This document shows, piece by piece, positions 62,192 to 64,000 of a stretch of 64,000 nt of DNA. The stretch lies in the NCBI GenBank assembly GCA_933228675.1, contig OW121743.1:82520759-82584758 (forward strand), written 5' to 3'. The stretch comes from Stomorhina lunata (lineage: Eukaryota > Arthropoda > Insecta > Diptera > Rhiniidae). The translations under genes and the position numbers were made by a program. A model generated the notes under the pieces. That model had not been told where the DNA came from and did no database searches. It worked only from the letters and a program-made list of their open reading frames with translations. Each line of letters begins with the position of its first letter. Positions within the stretch are counted from its first letter, which is position 1.

Positions 62192-64000
62192 GAAAAATTT
62201 TATATTAAAAATTGTATATGAAAAACTTTCAATAGAAAAATTATCAAAATCAAAAATATCAAAAATTTTCTTTAAAAAAAAAATTGATATCAAAAATTTC
62301 TATAGAAATTTTTTCTTTTAATAAAAAAATGTTACTAAAAATATCTATAGAAAAATTTTCCATAAAACATTTTATAAAAAATGTTTATTAAAAAATTTTA
62401 TATCAAAAATTTTTATAGAAAAATTTTATATCAAAAATTTTTATAGAAAAATTTTATATCAAAAATTTTTATAAAAAAATTTTATATCAAAAATTTTTAT
62501 AGAAAAAATTTATGTGAAAAATTGTCTATAGAAAAATTTGAATTGAAAAATTTTCTATAGAAAAATTTTTTATGAAAAATTTTCTATAGAAAAATTTTGT
62601 ATTTTTGAAAACAAATCCTTATCAAAAATATGGAAATATTTACAACAAAAATTTTCTATTTTACACCAAAAATATTGTACAGAAAACTTTCATACCAAAA
62701 ATTTTGTATATGAAGAATTTTCTATAAAAAAATTTTATTGAAATTTTTTCATAGAAAATAGTCGATACAAATTTTCTATGAAAAATTTTCAATAAAAAAT
62801 GTTATATTGAAAAATTTAGTATCAAAAATTTTCGATAAAAGAATTTATATCAAAATTTTTCTAAAGAAAATTTTTTATATAAAATTTTTCTACAGAAAAT
62901 TTTTGATATAAAATTTTTCTACAGAAAATTTTTGATATAAAATTTTTCGATGGAAAATTTTTGATATAAAATTTTTCTTTAGAAAATTTTTTATAAAAAG
63001 ATTTTCTATAGAAAATTTTTGATATAAATTTTTTATCGAAAATTTTTGATACTAAATTTTTCAATATAACATTTTTTATTGAAAATTGTTCAAAGATACA
63101 AAGTTTTCTATCGAAAATTTTTGATATAAAATTTTTTTATAAAAAATTATTGATATAAAATTTTTGATATAAAATTTTCTAAAGAAAAGTTTCGATAAAA
63201 AAATTTTTAGTAGAAAATTTTTCAAAAAATATTTGACTTTAACAAATTTTTCTTTAAAAATTTTTTCATAAAAAATTTTTGATACAAAATTTTAATATAG
63301 AAGATTTTAGATATACAATTCTTCTATAGACAATTTTTGATTTAAAATTCTTCTATAGGAAATTTTTCTTTAGAAGGTTATACAATTTTTTTATAGACAA
63401 TTTTTGATACAAAATTTTTCTATAAAAAAAATTTTAATAAATTTTTGTTTAGAATATTTTTGATATAAAATTTTTCTTTAGAAAATTTTTTAAATAAAAT
63501 TTTTTTATAGAAAATTTTATTATAAATTTTTTTATAGAAAATTTTGTTATAAATTTTTCTATAGAAATATTTGATATAAAATTTTTTTTATAGAAAATTT
63601 TCGTTTTACAATTCTGCTATAGAACATTTTTTTCATAAAATTTTTCTGTAGGAAATTTTTGGTATAAAATTTTTCTTTAGGAAATTTAAGATATAAAATT
63701 CATCTTTAGAAAATTTTTTATTCAAATTTTTTTCTATAGGAAATTTTTTATACAAAATTATTGTATGGAAAAAGTTTGATAAATTTTTCTTAAGGAAATT
63801 TTTCCTTAGAAGATTTTTGATATAAAAATTTTCTTTAGAAAATTTTTTATGTAGAAAATTTTGATGTAAAATTTTTCTATAGAAAATTTTTTAAATAATA
63901 AAATTTTTCTATAAAAAACTTTCAATATAAAATTTTGTATGGAAAATTTTTGATATAAAGTTTTTCTATAGACAATTTTTGATATAAAATTTTTTTATTG
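62192..64000. repeat. Tandem array, 28-29 bp GATATAAAATTTTT unit, open at right edge
   Basis: Same unit family as 1-992 (GATATAAAATTTTTCTATAG plus AAAATTTT), irregular throughout. The first 450 bp use TATCAAAAATTT variants. Confidence 0.88.

Overview
This is an animal nuclear sequence, extremely AT-rich, almost certainly from a higher (schizophoran, probably calyptrate) fly. The only protein-coding gene I can support is a furin-type proprotein convertase on the + strand, best matched to Drosophila Furin 2 (Fur2). Five internal exons are recognisable, totalling 935 nt (about 1.5% of the window): 18527-18631, 19534-19764, 25940-26074, 43560-43719 and 55922-56225. All have AG/GT borders and join without a frame break into 311 codons plus two bases. 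They run from the end of the prodomain, through the autocleavage site, to the catalytic Asp, catalytic His and oxyanion Asn. The catalytic Ser, the P-domain and the 5' end of the gene lie outside the window.

Everything else is intron, and most of it is tandem repeat. By region: 1-17.6 kb (5' intron) holds a 28-29 bp array, a degenerate 29-31 bp array, a 19 bp array, a nested cluster of (GTCC)n-bearing transposons, nested MITEs, a LINE relic, an 18 bp GTAC array with a 445 bp higher-order period, and a ~32 bp array. The 0.9 kb intron between exons A and B carries a ~28 bp array. The 6.2 kb B-C intron carries a hAT-like element and a 2.7 kb array. The 17.5 kb C-D intron carries a 16 bp satellite (2.3 kb), about 4.8 kb of 30-31 bp repeats, two related 31 bp satellites and a 12 bp satellite. 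The 12.2 kb D-E intron carries the same 12 bp satellite twice (once inverted) and a 31 bp array. After exon E there is a 28 bp array, a 465 bp unit repeated 3.2 times, and a closing array of the same family as at the left edge.

Two patterns stand out. Many unrelated-looking satellites are built round a short perfect palindrome (TTTTCTATAGAAAA, AAAAGTACTTTT, GACTATATAGTC, GAAAATTTTC). The 12 bp satellite lies in opposite orientations on either side of exon D, which encodes the catalytic His, so the pre-mRNA could form a kilobase-scale duplex bringing that exon's two splice sites together. This is an inference, testable by looking for circular or exon-D-skipped transcripts.

No tRNA, rRNA, CRISPR array or second coding gene was recognised. 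The long open frames inside arrays (poly VYVL, SLCL, FFIEKFSIEN, QPAS) are repeat artefacts.
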